Source: Methanobacterium sp. UBA375 (GTDB lineage Archaea > Methanobacteriota > Methanobacteria > Methanobacteriales > Methanobacteriaceae). Taken from it: a stretch of DNA of 64,000 nucleotides. Under the pieces are notes generated by a model. That model was not told where the DNA came from, ran no database searches, and saw only the letters and a program-made list of their open reading frames with translations. The stretch spans positions 515,326 through 579,325 of the forward strand of contig DAGC01000002.1 of NCBI GenBank assembly GCA_002495625.1, given 5' to 3'. Of this stretch, positions 53,864 through 63,875 are shown piece after piece; within the stretch, counting starts at the first letter, position 1, and each line of letters opens with the position of its first letter. Position numbers and translations under genes: made by a program.

Positions 53864-54400
53864 TTGAAAGTTTATGTACCGTTGTTTTTACTGATCTTAC
53901 TGGTTTTAAGTACTGCAGGTTGCGTCTTTGTAAATACAGGCAATGAAAACATAACCAAGAATTATACCGGCTACAACGTTAGTTTTAATTACACTGGAGA
54001 TTACGAGCTGGGTATAGACCCTGAAGGTCAGGATGGTTACGTTACTTTGGATCTCTATAAAGGTGGGCCTGTTAACCAATCATCTCTCTCGATAACTCTT
54101 AAACCAAATATTTACAGATCGAAGGAACTGGCCATAGAAAAAGAAAATTTAGGGATAGTCATGGGGATGAATGAAGTATCAAATGATACCATTATAATAG
54201 ACAATGAAACGGCGTACGTAGAGGTCTATGAGGGGCGTCTGCCTCCTCTTCCGGAAGTTATGACCAATCAATATATAGTACTGGTAAAGAATGATATGAT
54301 CTACATCTTCAACATAATGGTTCCCAAAGAAGAGTTTGATAACGAAAAACCAAAATTTGATGTGGTTTTAAACAGTTTCAGGGTTATTAACACCGGATAA
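53864..54400 (+). CDS. Lipoprotein of unknown function, paralogue 1
   Basis: 178 residues from TTG at 53864, behind GGTGGGG; longer in-frame starts exist but place charged residues ahead of the signal. LKVYVPLFLLILLVLSTAGC is a signal with a lipobox-like Cys. The mature part begins KNYTGYNVSFNYTGDYEL, resembling PsbP/DUF-type surface domains, and ends NEKPKFDVVLNSFRVI. Paralogous to the next gene, 26 bp downstream, over the whole length. Anchored outside the membrane; role unknown. Confidence 0.72.
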   Translation: MKVYVPLFLLILLVLSTAGCVFVNTGNENITKNYTGYNVSFNYTGDYELGIDPEGQDGYVTLDLYKGGPVNQSSLSITLKPNIYRSKELAIEKENLGIVMGMNEVSNDTIIIDNETAYVEVYEGRLPPLPEVMTNQYIVLVKNDMIYIFNIMVPKEEFDNEKPKFDVVLNSFRVINTG

Positions 54401-54426
54401 ACATCTAATAGGGAGGATTTTTTAAT

Positions 54427-54966
54427 ATTAAAGTTTATGTACCCATTTTTCTACTGATCTTACTGGTTGTAGGCACGGCCGGATGTACCTTTCAGGATTT
54501 TAATTTCTTTGATAGTAACGCTACCAAAAATTACACTGGTTACGGTGTTACCTTTAATTATCCCGGAAATTGGATGGTAATTTCTGAAAATGCCACAGGA
54601 ATCAGAACCATAAGTGTCTCTAAAAAAGCAAACAACACATTTAGTCCGACACAGGTAACGATACAACCAATGTCCGACCAGGGCATGTCTGAAGAAGCGG
54701 TTATTTCCCTTTACAGGAACATGCAAACTCCAGGTTGGACTAAAATCTCGAACAACACCCTCACCATAGACGGTGTAACAGCCTACGAGTCTGTGTATCG
54801 GGTTAACGACACCCAAAATTTCGGGGAGTTGATGAGGATGCACCAGATAGTGTTTGTCAAAAATAATACTGTATATGTTATCCTCTTACAGGCTCCGGAT
54901 AGAGAGTTTGATTCAGAAAAACCGGTATTCGATATGGTACTAAACAGTTTTAAAGTTATTCAATGA
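54427..54966 (+). CDS. Lipoprotein of unknown function, paralogue 2, with apparent ATT start
   Basis: 179 residues if it starts at ATT 54427, which is in the exact place of the TTG start of paralogue 1 (KVYVPIFLLILLVVGTAGC follows) and 10 bp behind GGAGG at 54412-54416. The only in-frame ATG, at 54574, would remove the signal peptide, lipobox and the first third of the domain (KNYTGYGVTFNYPGNW). The end ..FDSEKPVFDMVLNSFKVI matches paralogue 1. Either an ATT start is used or the start codon has mutated. Confidence 0.65.
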   Translation: MKVYVPIFLLILLVVGTAGCTFQDFNFFDSNATKNYTGYGVTFNYPGNWMVISENATGIRTISVSKKANNTFSPTQVTIQPMSDQGMSEEAVISLYRNMQTPGWTKISNNTLTIDGVTAYESVYRVNDTQNFGELMRMHQIVFVKNNTVYVILLQAPDREFDSEKPVFDMVLNSFKVIQ

Positions 54967-54992
54967 TTTTAAAACGAAAAATTAAGAGGAAA

Positions 54993-56036
54993 TCAGATAA
55001 CACCAGTATTTCTGGCCAGGGCTTCAGCAGATTCCTCTGTTAATCCCCGATCACCCAGAATTGTATACCTCTCCTTCCTGATTGTATGGGCTATAGTCAG
55101 GGCTTCAACTATATATTCCTCTTTGATACCCAGTTCTTTGGCAGTTGTGGGTGCTTTAACCTTTTGAAGAGTCTGTCTGATATATCTCCAATCCCCACCA
55201 TGGAGGTACATCATCATTATGGTCCCCACACCACACTGTTCCCCATGGAGAGCTGGTTCTGGTGCTACCATGTCCAGGGCATGGCTGAATTTATGTTCCG
55301 AGCCACTGGCTGGTCTGCTCGTTCCAGCTATACTTATGGCCATACCACTGGAGATCAAAGCTTTAACCACCAGTTCTGCACTTTCAATCAAACCCTCTTT
55401 AATGGCACTGGCGGATTTCATGGTCATCTTGGAGGTCATCATGGAGAGTGCCGCGGCTGAATCACTGAAATCTTCATTTAAAAGACGATTGGCAAGTTTC
55501 CAGTCCAGAACCGCCGTATGGTTGGACACTATATCGGCAAATCCCGCGGCAAGTAACCGGAATGGGGCTTTACTTATGATCTTCGTATCAGCAATAACAC
55601 CTATAGGTGATTCTGCAGGTAAGGAGACACTGCTGCCCTCATTTTTTATGGAAGCCCGGGGCGATGCTATGCCATCATGGGATGCCGCAGTGGGGATGCT
55701 GATGAAGTTTAAACCAGCACGGGTGGATGCCAGTTTGGCCACATCAATAACCTTACCGCCCCCCACACCCAGAACAAGTTTTTTATCACCCAGCATATCC
55801 TGGATCTCACTGACAATATCAACAGAGGCCTGTTTGATGGTTACGTCCTCTACATCAAAGTCATGGTCCTCCAAACTTTGAATTACATCCTCACCACCGA
55901 TCTTATAGGTGTTGGTACCTGTCACTACTAAAACTTTCCCTTTAAATCTCAGATCACGGCAAATAGCCCCTGTCTCTTCTATTATCCCGGGGCCGGTGTG
56001 TATTTCACGTGGAAGCTGTATCTTTCTATACTCCAT
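54993..56036 (-). CDS. egsA: sn-Glycerol-1-phosphate dehydrogenase
   Basis: 347 residues from ATG at 56036 (MEYRKIQLPREIHTGPG); a TTG at 56051 is the longer option. GVGGGKVIDVAKL binds NAD(P); the metal ligands are expected in SHDGIASPRAS, SGSEHKFSHALD and LHGEQCG. It reduces dihydroxyacetone phosphate to glycerol-1-phosphate, the backbone of archaeal ether lipids. This is a clear marker of archaeal origin of the window. Confidence 0.95.
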   Translation of the reverse strand: MEYRKIQLPREIHTGPGIIEETGAICRDLRFKGKVLVVTGTNTYKIGGEDVIQSLEDHDFDVEDVTIKQASVDIVSEIQDMLGDKKLVLGVGGGKVIDVAKLASTRAGLNFISIPTAASHDGIASPRASIKNEGSSVSLPAESPIGVIADTKIISKAPFRLLAAGFADIVSNHTAVLDWKLANRLLNEDFSDSAAALSMMTSKMTMKSASAIKEGLIESAELVVKALISSGMAISIAGTSRPASGSEHKFSHALDMVAPEPALHGEQCGVGTIMMMYLHGGDWRYIRQTLQKVKAPTTAKELGIKEEYIVEALTIAHTIRKERYTILGDRGLTEESAEALARNTGVI

Positions 56037-56203
56037 GGCTATCAAATCCAATTAACAGATAATATTTATATACTGACTCTTAATTTATATGTATTAGTTT
56101 AATAAATTAAAAAGTCTGATAAATGGGATATAATTTAAAATAAGAATATATAAAAATATATTAATTAAACTCTTTATCTACTCAGGTTTACCAGGTGAAA
56201 TAA

Positions 56204-57613
56204 TTGTCTAAATTCAGTGAATGGTTTCATAACATATTAGAAGAGGCAGAGATAATCGATACCAGATACCCGGTGAAGGGTATGCATGTCTGGCTTCCCC
56301 AGGGATTTAAATTAAGGAAACACACCCTGGAGATAATTGGGAAAGTATTAGACCGGGATCATGAGGAAGTCCAGTTTCCACTACTGATTCCTGAAGATGA
56401 ACTGGCCAAAGAGGGCATACATGTTAAGGGATTTGAAGATGAAGTTTACTGGGTGACCCATGGTGGACTCACCGAGTTAAATAAGAAACTGGCCTTAAGG
56501 CCCACCAGTGAAACTGCCATGTACCCCATGTTCAACCTGTGGGTACGCTCACACTCCGACCTGCCCATGAAGTTCTACCAAACCGTGAACACCTTCCGGT
56601 ACGAAACCAGGCACACCCGCCCCCTTATAAGGGTACGGGAGATCACCACATTTACCGAGGCCCATACCGTCCATGCAGATAAAGAAGATGCCGAGAAACA
56701 GGTCCGGGAAGCTGTGAAGTTGTATAAGTCCATCTTCGACAGCCTGGCCGTGCCCTACGTCATCACCACCCGGCCGGACTGGGACAAGTTTCCCGGGGCC
56801 GATTACACCGTGGCCTTCGACACCCTGCTCCCCGATGGTAAAACATTGCAGATTGGGACCGTCCATAACCTGGGCCAGACCTTCGCCCGCACCTTCGAGA
56901 TAACCTACGAGACAGAAAGCGGGGATCACCAGTACGCCTACCAGACATGTTACGGACTCTCAGATCGTGTGATTGCATCGGTAATTGGTGTGCACGGTGA
57001 TGAAAGTGGACTATGCTTACCCCCAGCGGTGGCACCAATCCAGGTGGTTATCGTACCGGTAATCTTCAAGGAAGGAAAGGAAGAGGTGCTGGAATTCTGC
57101 AGGAAGACCCAGGAGGTCTTAAAAGAGAGTGGTTTAAGGGTTCACCTTGATGACCGGGATATCCGTGCCGGTAAAAAGTACTACGAATGGGAGATGAGGG
57201 GAGTGCCTATCAGGATCGAAATAGGACCCCGGGACATAGAAAACGGTACCTTCGTGGTCGTACCCCGCAACACCAAGAAAAAGGAATTTTTAGACTACGA
57301 CCTGGAGAAGATCACCGCAACCGTCCAGGAGAAACTGGATGAAATAAGTAAAGAAATGCTAGAAAAGTCCTGGCAAACAATGAAAGAGAATATAAAACCT
57401 GTAAAGAGTGTAGATGAAGCACTGCAAATTTTAGATGAAGATAAAGGCATCATATCCTTCTCCTGGTGTGGAGATACTTCCTGTGGTAAGGACCTGGAAG
57501 AGAAGTTACGGGTGGATCTTTTAGGAGTGCAGGGGGATCTAGAAGGAGAAGCAGAGTGTGTAAACTGCGGTGCCCCTGCAAAGCATATCACTCTTCTGGC
57601 CCGGACCTACTAA
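56204..57613 (+). CDS. proS: Prolyl-tRNA synthetase, archaeal/eukaryotic type
   Basis: 469 residues from TTG at 56204, behind AGGTGAA. Class II motifs: LRPTSETAMYPMF, FRYETRHTRPLIRVREI (motif 2) and the C-terminal anticodon domain starting IQVVIVPVIFK. The end carries the archaeal zinc-binding domain with CGDTSCG and CVNCG, and the terminal Tyr. Charges tRNA-Pro with proline. Complete. Confidence 0.96.
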   Translation: MSKFSEWFHNILEEAEIIDTRYPVKGMHVWLPQGFKLRKHTLEIIGKVLDRDHEEVQFPLLIPEDELAKEGIHVKGFEDEVYWVTHGGLTELNKKLALRPTSETAMYPMFNLWVRSHSDLPMKFYQTVNTFRYETRHTRPLIRVREITTFTEAHTVHADKEDAEKQVREAVKLYKSIFDSLAVPYVITTRPDWDKFPGADYTVAFDTLLPDGKTLQIGTVHNLGQTFARTFEITYETESGDHQYAYQTCYGLSDRVIASVIGVHGDESGLCLPPAVAPIQVVIVPVIFKEGKEEVLEFCRKTQEVLKESGLRVHLDDRDIRAGKKYYEWEMRGVPIRIEIGPRDIENGTFVVVPRNTKKKEFLDYDLEKITATVQEKLDEISKEMLEKSWQTMKENIKPVKSVDEALQILDEDKGIISFSWCGDTSCGKDLEEKLRVDLLGVQGDLEGEAECVNCGAPAKHITLLARTY

Positions 57614-57653
57614 GAAACAGCAAAATGATGAATAAATTCTACGGGAAAAATGT

Positions 57654-58340
57654 ATGAATTTAAGGGTAATTCTACTGGTGGTTCTGGTTCTTATCTTCAC
57701 TGTGAGCGGTGTCTATCTCAGTGTGCTTTCCTTTGAAGCCACATCTTTAAAGGAGGCTTACCATAATGGAAACCTGGAGATCACCCTGAACACCACAGCA
57801 GGTACAGTACCCCATGTAGTTATGGTCACAAACAATGGGAAAAAGCCGGTTATGGTAGAGTCAGGGCAGATACTCTGGAGCGAGAGTTCCCAGGATCTGG
57901 TGGCAGCCGAAAGTAAGAGGATAAACCAGAACAGCAGTGGCTACATCAGAGCCTACTGTTATGAGCCCAACCAGACCGCTACTCCTGGTGAGAAACTAAA
58001 TCCAGAAGGTAAGGCCTCCTCTGAAATAAAGCATATCATAGACAACTCTAACCTGACGAGCACCCAGAACACCACCTTGACCCAGTTACAAATATGGATC
58101 ATAGTCTCTGGAGATAATTTAAACATAAATCAGGGGGAAACATCCGCACTTGTAAAAAAACAAAGCATAAGTACAGCAGAGATAAACAGACAATTAGCTG
58201 ATGCCAGAAACCACCTACTAGAATCTTTAAACATTACAGAAGGAGAAATTAAAGATATAAAGTCCGATTCATCCATAGATATAGGCGACCTGATCAATGG
58301 ATTTATCAAGTGGATTAAAAATGCTTTCAACATCACATAA
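57654..58340 (+). CDS. Membrane-anchored extracellular protein of unknown function
   Basis: 228 residues. One N-terminal membrane helix (LRVILLVVLVLIFTVSGVYLSVL) then an extracellular beta-rich domain (LEITLNTTAGTVPHVVMVTNNGKKPVMVESGQIL) with several N-x-T/S sites, and a C-terminal helix ending in WIKNAFNIT. No known family. It is 40 bp behind proS and 15 bp in front of cofC, so probably cotranscribed with cofC, a curious pairing without an obvious functional link. Confidence 0.6.
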   Translation: MNLRVILLVVLVLIFTVSGVYLSVLSFEATSLKEAYHNGNLEITLNTTAGTVPHVVMVTNNGKKPVMVESGQILWSESSQDLVAAESKRINQNSSGYIRAYCYEPNQTATPGEKLNPEGKASSEIKHIIDNSNLTSTQNTTLTQLQIWIIVSGDNLNINQGETSALVKKQSISTAEINRQLADARNHLLESLNITEGEIKDIKSDSSIDIGDLINGFIKWIKNAFNIT

Positions 58341-58355
58341 CGCAAGGTAAGAGAT

Positions 58356-59024
58356 ATGAAAACATTCGCCATCATCCCGGTATCCAGATTTTCACATGCC
58401 AAGACCAGACTATCACCGACCTTAACCCCCATTGAAAGGGAGAACCTCTTAAAAGCCATGCTCAAAGATGTGATAAAGGTTTTAAAGGAGACCGTAGACC
58501 GGGTGCTGGTTATTAGTTCTGATAAGGATGTGCTTGATTATATACACCAGCTGGATATAGAGATCCTCAAGGAACAGGGGGTAACTGATTTAAACGGCGC
58601 ACTGGAACAGGCCGTAGAGTACTGCTCCAGTTACTGTGACAAGGTACTGATCGTGCCCTCCGACATACCCCTTCTCAAGGAGGGACATGTAAAAAGTATA
58701 TTGAAGATGGGTGCAGAATTCGACGTGGTCATCGCCCCGGCCAAAGGCGGGGGTACAAACGCCCTCCTATGCCCAGTGAAGGGGATGAATATGCAGTTTG
58801 GAGACTGCAGCTTCTTTAAACACATGGAAGAAGCAGGAAAGAACGGTTTTACCCATACGATCTACGATTCTTTTTACCTAGCGCTGGACGTTAACACCGC
58901 CGAGGACCTGGGTGAGATCATGCTTCATGGAGACGGTACCTACACCCAGAGATACTTAAAGGATTTAAACCTCGAGGTACGTTCAAACCACGGTGTGGAG
59001 AGGTTGCACGTCCTGCGAGATTAA
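58356..59024 (+). CDS. cofC: 2-Phospho-L-lactate guanylyltransferase
   Basis: 222 residues. FAIIPVSRFSHAKTRLSPTL is the nucleotide-binding start; VLIVPSDIPLLKEGHV, ANGGGTNALL-like AKGGGTNALLCP and FGDCSFFKHMEEA follow. It condenses 2-phospho-L-lactate with GTP in coenzyme F420 synthesis, which methanogens need for hydride transfer. Full length. Confidence 0.93.
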   Translation: MKTFAIIPVSRFSHAKTRLSPTLTPIERENLLKAMLKDVIKVLKETVDRVLVISSDKDVLDYIHQLDIEILKEQGVTDLNGALEQAVEYCSSYCDKVLIVPSDIPLLKEGHVKSILKMGAEFDVVIAPAKGGGTNALLCPVKGMNMQFGDCSFFKHMEEAGKNGFTHTIYDSFYLALDVNTAEDLGEIMLHGDGTYTQRYLKDLNLEVRSNHGVERLHVLRD

Positions 59025-59070
59025 AAAAATGAAGTTTATGATTATAAAATGACCAGGAGATGCCCTGTAT

Positions 59071-59817
59071 ATGACTGTTTTAAGCATAGCTGGTTTTGAC
59101 CCCTCTGGTGGAGCTGGTATCTTAAGTGATATCAAAACCTTCCACGCCCTCGGAGAATACGGAACCGCAGTTATCACCGCTTTAACCGCGCAGAACGTGA
59201 AGAGAGTGGAAGGGGTACTCCCTGTTGATGTGGAATTCATTAAAAAACAGCTTGATAGTGTTTTAGAGGAAGAAAAAATAGTATACACCAAAACTGGGAT
59301 GCTGTACTCATCCGAGATAATTAAAACCGTGGCGGCTAAGATAGAGGAATATGATCTAAAAGTGGTGGTGGATCCGGTGATGGTCGCCGGATCTGGAGGA
59401 CGCCTGTCTAAAGATAGCCTGGTCCGTTCCCTTAAAGAAGATCTCCTCCCTTTAGCCCATTTAACCACACCTAATGTATACGAGGCACAGGCACTATCCG
59501 GGATCACCATCGAAGATGAAGAAGATGCAATCCATGCTGCATATAAAATAGGGGAAACCTGTGATGTGGTGATAACTGGAGGCCACCTTAAAGGAAATGA
59601 TGTGCTCTACGATGGATCAATAAAGATCATAGAGGGGGAGTTAGTAAATACTAAAAATATTCATGGGAGCGGGTGCACCTACTCAGCCGCCTGCACGGTA
59701 TATCTCTCGAGAGATTATTCTCTTGAAGAAACTGTCCGGAAAGCGGGAAATTTCACCAGGAAAAGTATTGAACACGGTTTGAAGGGTACTTTGAACCAGT
59801 TCTGGAGGATGGAATAA
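59071..59817 (+). CDS. thiD: Hydroxymethylpyrimidine (phosphate) kinase
   Basis: 248 residues. GFDPSGGAGILSDIKTF and GTAVITALTAQN at the start, VVVDPVMVAGSGGRL in the middle, and the anion-hole GSGCTYSAACTVYLSRDYSLEE near the end are the ThiD ribokinase-fold motifs. It phosphorylates HMP and HMP-P in thiamine synthesis. No ThiN fusion. No TPP riboswitch was recognised upstream. Confidence 0.94.
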   Translation: MTVLSIAGFDPSGGAGILSDIKTFHALGEYGTAVITALTAQNVKRVEGVLPVDVEFIKKQLDSVLEEEKIVYTKTGMLYSSEIIKTVAAKIEEYDLKVVVDPVMVAGSGGRLSKDSLVRSLKEDLLPLAHLTTPNVYEAQALSGITIEDEEDAIHAAYKIGETCDVVITGGHLKGNDVLYDGSIKIIEGELVNTKNIHGSGCTYSAACTVYLSRDYSLEETVRKAGNFTRKSIEHGLKGTLNQFWRME

Positions 59818-59829
59818 GTTTTTTAAAGG

Positions 59830-61195
59830 TTATGATGATAAAATTTCTTCCCTTGCTTTTTTAGCTGGTTCATAATCAGGATCTAATTCTAAAGCTTTAT
59901 CAAGGTATTTTAATGCTTCTTGGTAATTTCCTAGCTTTCCTAATACATGTCCTTTATTATACAATACCTCAATATGTTTCGGGTTTAATTTCAGAGATTT
60001 GTTATAACATTGTAAAGCTTCATGATACTTACCAAGTTCTTCCAGAGCTTCGCCTTTATTGTTCCATGCTGTAAAAATAGTTGGATCTAAATCCAGTACA
60101 TTATCATATGATTCCAAAGCTTCTTGATATCTTTCAAGCATAAAAAGGGCATTTCCCCGATTATTCCAAGTATCAACATGGGGATTTATTTCAACAGATT
60201 TATCATAACACTCTAATGATTCTAAGTTCATTCCAAGCTTAAAATAGGCATTACCTTTACTATACAACACTTCCCAATCTTCTGAGTCTATTTTTAAAGC
60301 ATTATCAAATGACTCTAAAGCCTCCTGATATTTTCCAATCTGATTAAGAGTTTTACCTTTTATTATACCATGCATCGACAGAATTAGAATCTAATTCAGT
60401 AGCTCTATCATAAGCTTCCAACTGTTCTTGAATTTTCCCAAGTTCACCTAAAACCGCCCCTTTATTAATCCAAGCCTCAAAATTCCCATGATCTAACTTT
60501 AAAGACTTTTCATATGACTTTAAAGCTTCCTGATATCTCTTCATTTTTTCAAGTGCTAATCCTTTATCAAACCAATATTTAGGTTCTTTTGAATCCAGTT
60601 TCAAAGCATTATCAAAACAATCCAATGATTCTTGAAAATTACCAAGTTTTCCATTTACAACACCTTTATAATCCAACACAGTAGTATTTGCTGGATCTAA
60701 CTCTAAAACCCTATTAAAACATTTTAAAGCTTCCTTATATCTTTCAAGTTCACAAAAAATTAACCCTTTATTAATCAATGCATTAAGATGCTTTGAATCC
60801 AACTTTAAAGCAATATTAGAAGCTTCCAATGCCTCCTGATGCCTACCTAACCATCCTAAAAGCACTCCCTTATTACTCCAAGCATTGACACATTTAGGAT
60901 CTAACTCAGTCACTCTATTATAAGCCTCTAAAGCTTCATTAAACCTACCAAGTTCCCCTAAAAGTACACCTTTATTATACCATGCATTAACATATTCAGA
61001 ATTTATCTTTAAAGCCTCTTCATTAGATTGTAAGGCCTTATGAGTTTCCCCTAATCTCTCTAAAACTATACCTTTACCATACCACGCTTTAGCATGGTTT
61101 GGAACTATTTCTAAAATTTTATCATACAATTCTAAGGCTTTCCGATATTTACCTTGATTAAACAGGTTATTAGCTTCTTTAATATATGAAATCAT
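59830..61195 (-). pseudogene. Long TPR-repeat gene split by one-base insertion
   Basis: From 61195 the frame encodes 280 residues of TPR (about eight repeats such as NAWYNKGVLLGELGRFNEALEAY) and stops after DAWYNK at 60353. The next frame takes up at once with GKTLNQIGKYQEALESFDNAL and runs to 59830 with five more repeats. The joint falls in a T4 run on the plus strand at 60358-60361, where three T would keep the frame. So this is one gene of about 453 residues that has either a real frameshift or a homopolymer sequencing error. Confidence 0.8.
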
Positions 61196-61246
61196 ATTAC
61201 ATTCTCATAATCTATTGATGTTTTTAAGGAATTTTTATTCATCTAT

Positions 61247-62146
61247 CTAAGGATATGCTATTTTTAGTGTAAAAGCTGTATGAATTTCAGTAAATGCTAT
61301 CGCTATTTCTACCATACCACCTGTAACGTCACCTGATTGACATTTAGAAATTCCACTAACAATTCTTTTACCCGCATCACTTGAAATGGTTTCTATAATA
61401 TTACCTACTTCATCGTAATCGTCATCATCAGGTTTTCCTATACCATCCAATATATTTGCTATCTTCTGTAGTTCACGTATTTGTTGCAGATACCATTGTG
61501 TATTACGATCATATGGTCATCTTGGCTGATTATTGTATAAAATATTTCATTTAATGTTTGTGCACCGTTCAAGAATAGGATCGTTGTAGAGAATGGTGTT
61601 TCTATCATTTCTCGGGATTGTTCTTGCGAAAGCCAGCCATACTCATAACATAAGTGATTTAATCCAGCAGTCATAATCAAACTTCTACCAACTATCCAAA
61701 TCAACTTCTGGAACTTCAAACGGCGTAACATCCATCCCTAAAAGAGATGAACCCAAACCCAAATTAATACCACCAACCATATCCAACCATGCCGGCGGGT
61801 TGTTTAACAACTCTCCACCCAGATCACTGGCCCATTCTGTTTGTAGGTCACTGAAACAGTAAGCGCCGGAGAGTGGTATGTGAACTATCATCATATCCCT
61901 TACAATACCAGTTTCAGGATCAAAAACCAAAAACAGGTCATTTGAATCTGATTTCATCACTAGGTAACCATTACTGGTGAACATGTCAACCATTTCACCA
62001 TTTAAGATCATCTTCCCCAAACTATTCATTGGGGAAGGTCCATCATCATCAGGGAAAAGGGTTTTAAAAACCCAGTTTTCAATAGGATTAATAGCCGATG
62101 AACAAGCATAACGGAAAGCCTTTACATCCTCTGGATCACCAATCAA
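61247..62146 (-). pseudogene. Unknown gene in three frames
   Basis: Three frames follow each other without gap: first 153 residues from 62146 (IGDPEDVKAFRYACSSAINPIENW to TPFEVPEVDLDSW), then a frame with GRSLIMTAGLNHLCYEYGWLSQEQSREMIETP, then one with QWYLQQIRELQKIANILDGIGKPDDDDYDEVG to the end at 61247. Upstream of 62146 the same frame continues past a TGA (EGWDTAFFDNFFRSMEMEKE), so the N-terminus may also be lost. I recognise no family. Frame changes lie near 61690 and 61500. Confidence 0.55.
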
Positions 62147-62210
62147 TCATTCCTTTTCCATCTCCATGGATCTAAAAAAATTATCGAAGAATGCTGTATC
62201 CCAACCCTCT

Positions 62211-62601
62211 TTAAATAATATATAAATTATATTTACCCCTTATCAGAAACCCAATAATTCCACTTACAGCACCTAAAATTGCAAAAAAACCGCAGCGGTA
62301 AATGCAAACATTAAAATGAACCATAATCCTCGATTAAAAAGAGGTGATAGAATACTATCAAATGTAATTTGCAGAATTCCCAGTATGAATCCACCTATCA
62401 AACCTGCAATAAATCCATTTATAGCTCCATTTTTATATCCGTCGTTTACAAGATATCCCACAATTATCCCTGGAATAAACCAAGTAAAATCCCTATAAAA
62501 GTACCATATTCAAACATTCTTAAAACCATTTCCAATATCACAACCAAAACTGCCCCTAAAATACTATACTTCCAACATATCATCTCATTTTTCAATTCCA
62601 T
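62211..62601 (-). pseudogene. DUF5518-like membrane protein with two frameshifts
   Basis: Joined over three frames the minus strand gives a glycine-rich membrane protein of about 130 residues: MELKNEMICWKYSILGAVLVV.., GILLG, (I)PGIIVGYLVNDGYKNGAINGFIAGLIGGFILGIL.., FAFTAAVF, then AILGAVSGIIGFLIRG. Both breaks are one-base losses in T runs of the minus strand (near 62474 and 62281). The pattern, four hydrophobic helices with a GYL.NDGYKNGAINGF loop, is typical of small archaeal DUF5518 proteins. The function of the family is unknown. Confidence 0.65.
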
Positions 62602-62718
62602 ATTCCTGCAAAAATTGTTATATCATAGACTAGAAAAAAATAGTCCTGAATCAAGTAGGATTAATAACAACATTATTCCCTCTTATAATATACACAATTC
62701 AGGCTTGAAATTATTTTC

Positions 62719-63015
62719 TCATGCCTTTTTCATGTATGCAACTTTAATTCCAGGTAACTTTTTGCCTGCCACTTCTTTTAGTCTTTGATTTTCTGCAGGG
62801 AAATAATATTCCCCATAAACAGTGACATCATCTTTTTCCTTAAATGGGAGAACATTAGGATAAGACAGGATTAAATAAAACCTATTTGATAGTCCCTGCG
62901 CAGTAAGCGCCATGTCTGTTCTTGTCCCACTTTCTTCTATAACTTCTTCTTTACTTATAATTTGTCCGGTTATCTGTACTTTTTCTCCAATGAACGCTTC
63001 AGGAGTACGTTGCAC
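62719..63015 (-). CDS. OB-fold-like hypothetical protein, N-terminus unclear
   Basis: 98 residues from GTG at 63015; the frame continues upstream (DIGSYNDFYGKLDVNLVQRTPEAFIGEKVQITGQI) to a TGA near 63085 without a normal start. EAFIGEKVQITGQIISKEEVIEE..VTVYGEY is a typical OB-fold strand pattern, as in small nucleic-acid or stress proteins. Probably the tail of a longer protein whose front was lost or is joined to the next membrane gene by a frameshift. No ribosome binding site for 63015. Confidence 0.45.
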   Translation of the reverse strand: MQRTPEAFIGEKVQITGQIISKEEVIEESGTRTDMALTAQGLSNRFYLILSYPNVLPFKEKDDVTVYGEYYFPAENQRLKEVAGKKLPGIKVAYMKKA

Positions 63016-63068
63016 AAGATTTACATCCAGCTTACCATAGAAATCATTATAAGAACCAATATCTCTAT

Positions 63069-63875
63069 TTACAGGATCAAATCATCTTCTTGCTTTTCCC
63101 GGTACATACCAAAGTACTTCATATTACTTCTACGAACTTGATATATTAAATTGGCTCCGATAATAAGTGTTAAAATTGAAAGAAAATCGCTTTCATCAGA
63201 AGTTATGGAACTATCAAATCTCCAAATAATCAGGGTAACAATGTATTGAATAATAATAACACTTGTCATCAAAATGAAATACTTAAAAGACATCTCAACT
63301 TTATTAATCTCAAGATAGTAACCATAAATTATCATCATAATTCCAAATAAACTAAAATATAACCCTAAAAGAGATTCAGACTGAATAAAAGAAATTAAAC
63401 CAGCAAAAACCACTAATACCCCAAATAAAAACGCGACAATTTGCTTCCAATTCCACCTATTTTCATTTCTAACGCTTTCTGTAACTTTTTTATCATTATT
63501 AATAGAAAAATATGGGATATAATAAAATTGCCCTACGATACATAGTGTAAACAACGAAGAACCAATTAACATATAATAAAATCCAATGTTTATGAAAACT
63601 CGATTAAAAAAGTATATATAAATCACAACAGCCCACTGAAATATATTAACACCAAAAAGCCAAACATATGCAATCTTATCTTTAAACTTATAAGTAATAT
63701 CTCCCTCCGAATCCTGTTTTTCCATGTAAAACCCATAAATGAGGAAAACCAAGCCAATACTAACCCACCAAATATTAAAAAAGTAACCAAAGGGAAATAA
63801 GCTAAACAAAAAACCTAAAATAACAGCAATTCCAATTAATAACACGAATATGTTTGAATTATCCACATTAATCAC
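63069..63875 (-). CDS. Polytopic membrane protein of unknown function
   Basis: 268 residues with about eight membrane helices in two similar halves: each half begins with a helix pair followed by an aromatic segment ending in SLLGLYFSLFGIMMIIYGYYLEI or WWVSIGLVFLIYGFYMEK, suggesting internal duplication. A short charged tail ends the protein (YREKQEDDLIL). No transporter or enzyme motif seen. Its stop region abuts the OB-fold-like gene, and a fusion of the two by an indel is possible. Confidence 0.55.
   Translation of the reverse strand: MINVDNSNIFVLLIGIAVILGFLFSLFPFGYFFNIWWVSIGLVFLIYGFYMEKQDSEGDITYKFKDKIAYVWLFGVNIFQWAVVIYIYFFNRVFINIGFYYMLIGSSLFTLCIVGQFYYIPYFSINNDKKVTESVRNENRWNWKQIVAFLFGVLVVFAGLISFIQSESLLGLYFSLFGIMMIIYGYYLEINKVEMSFKYFILMTSVIIIQYIVTLIIWRFDSSITSDESDFLSILTLIIGANLIYQVRRSNMKYFGMYREKQEDDLIL

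Noticed and set aside
55086..55881. Open frames on the plus strand within egsA
   Set aside because: They are opposite-strand shadows of a well recognised gene and match nothing known.
59818..59830. Riboswitch for thiD
   Set aside because: Neither the short space before thiD nor its flanks contain the conserved TPP-aptamer segments.
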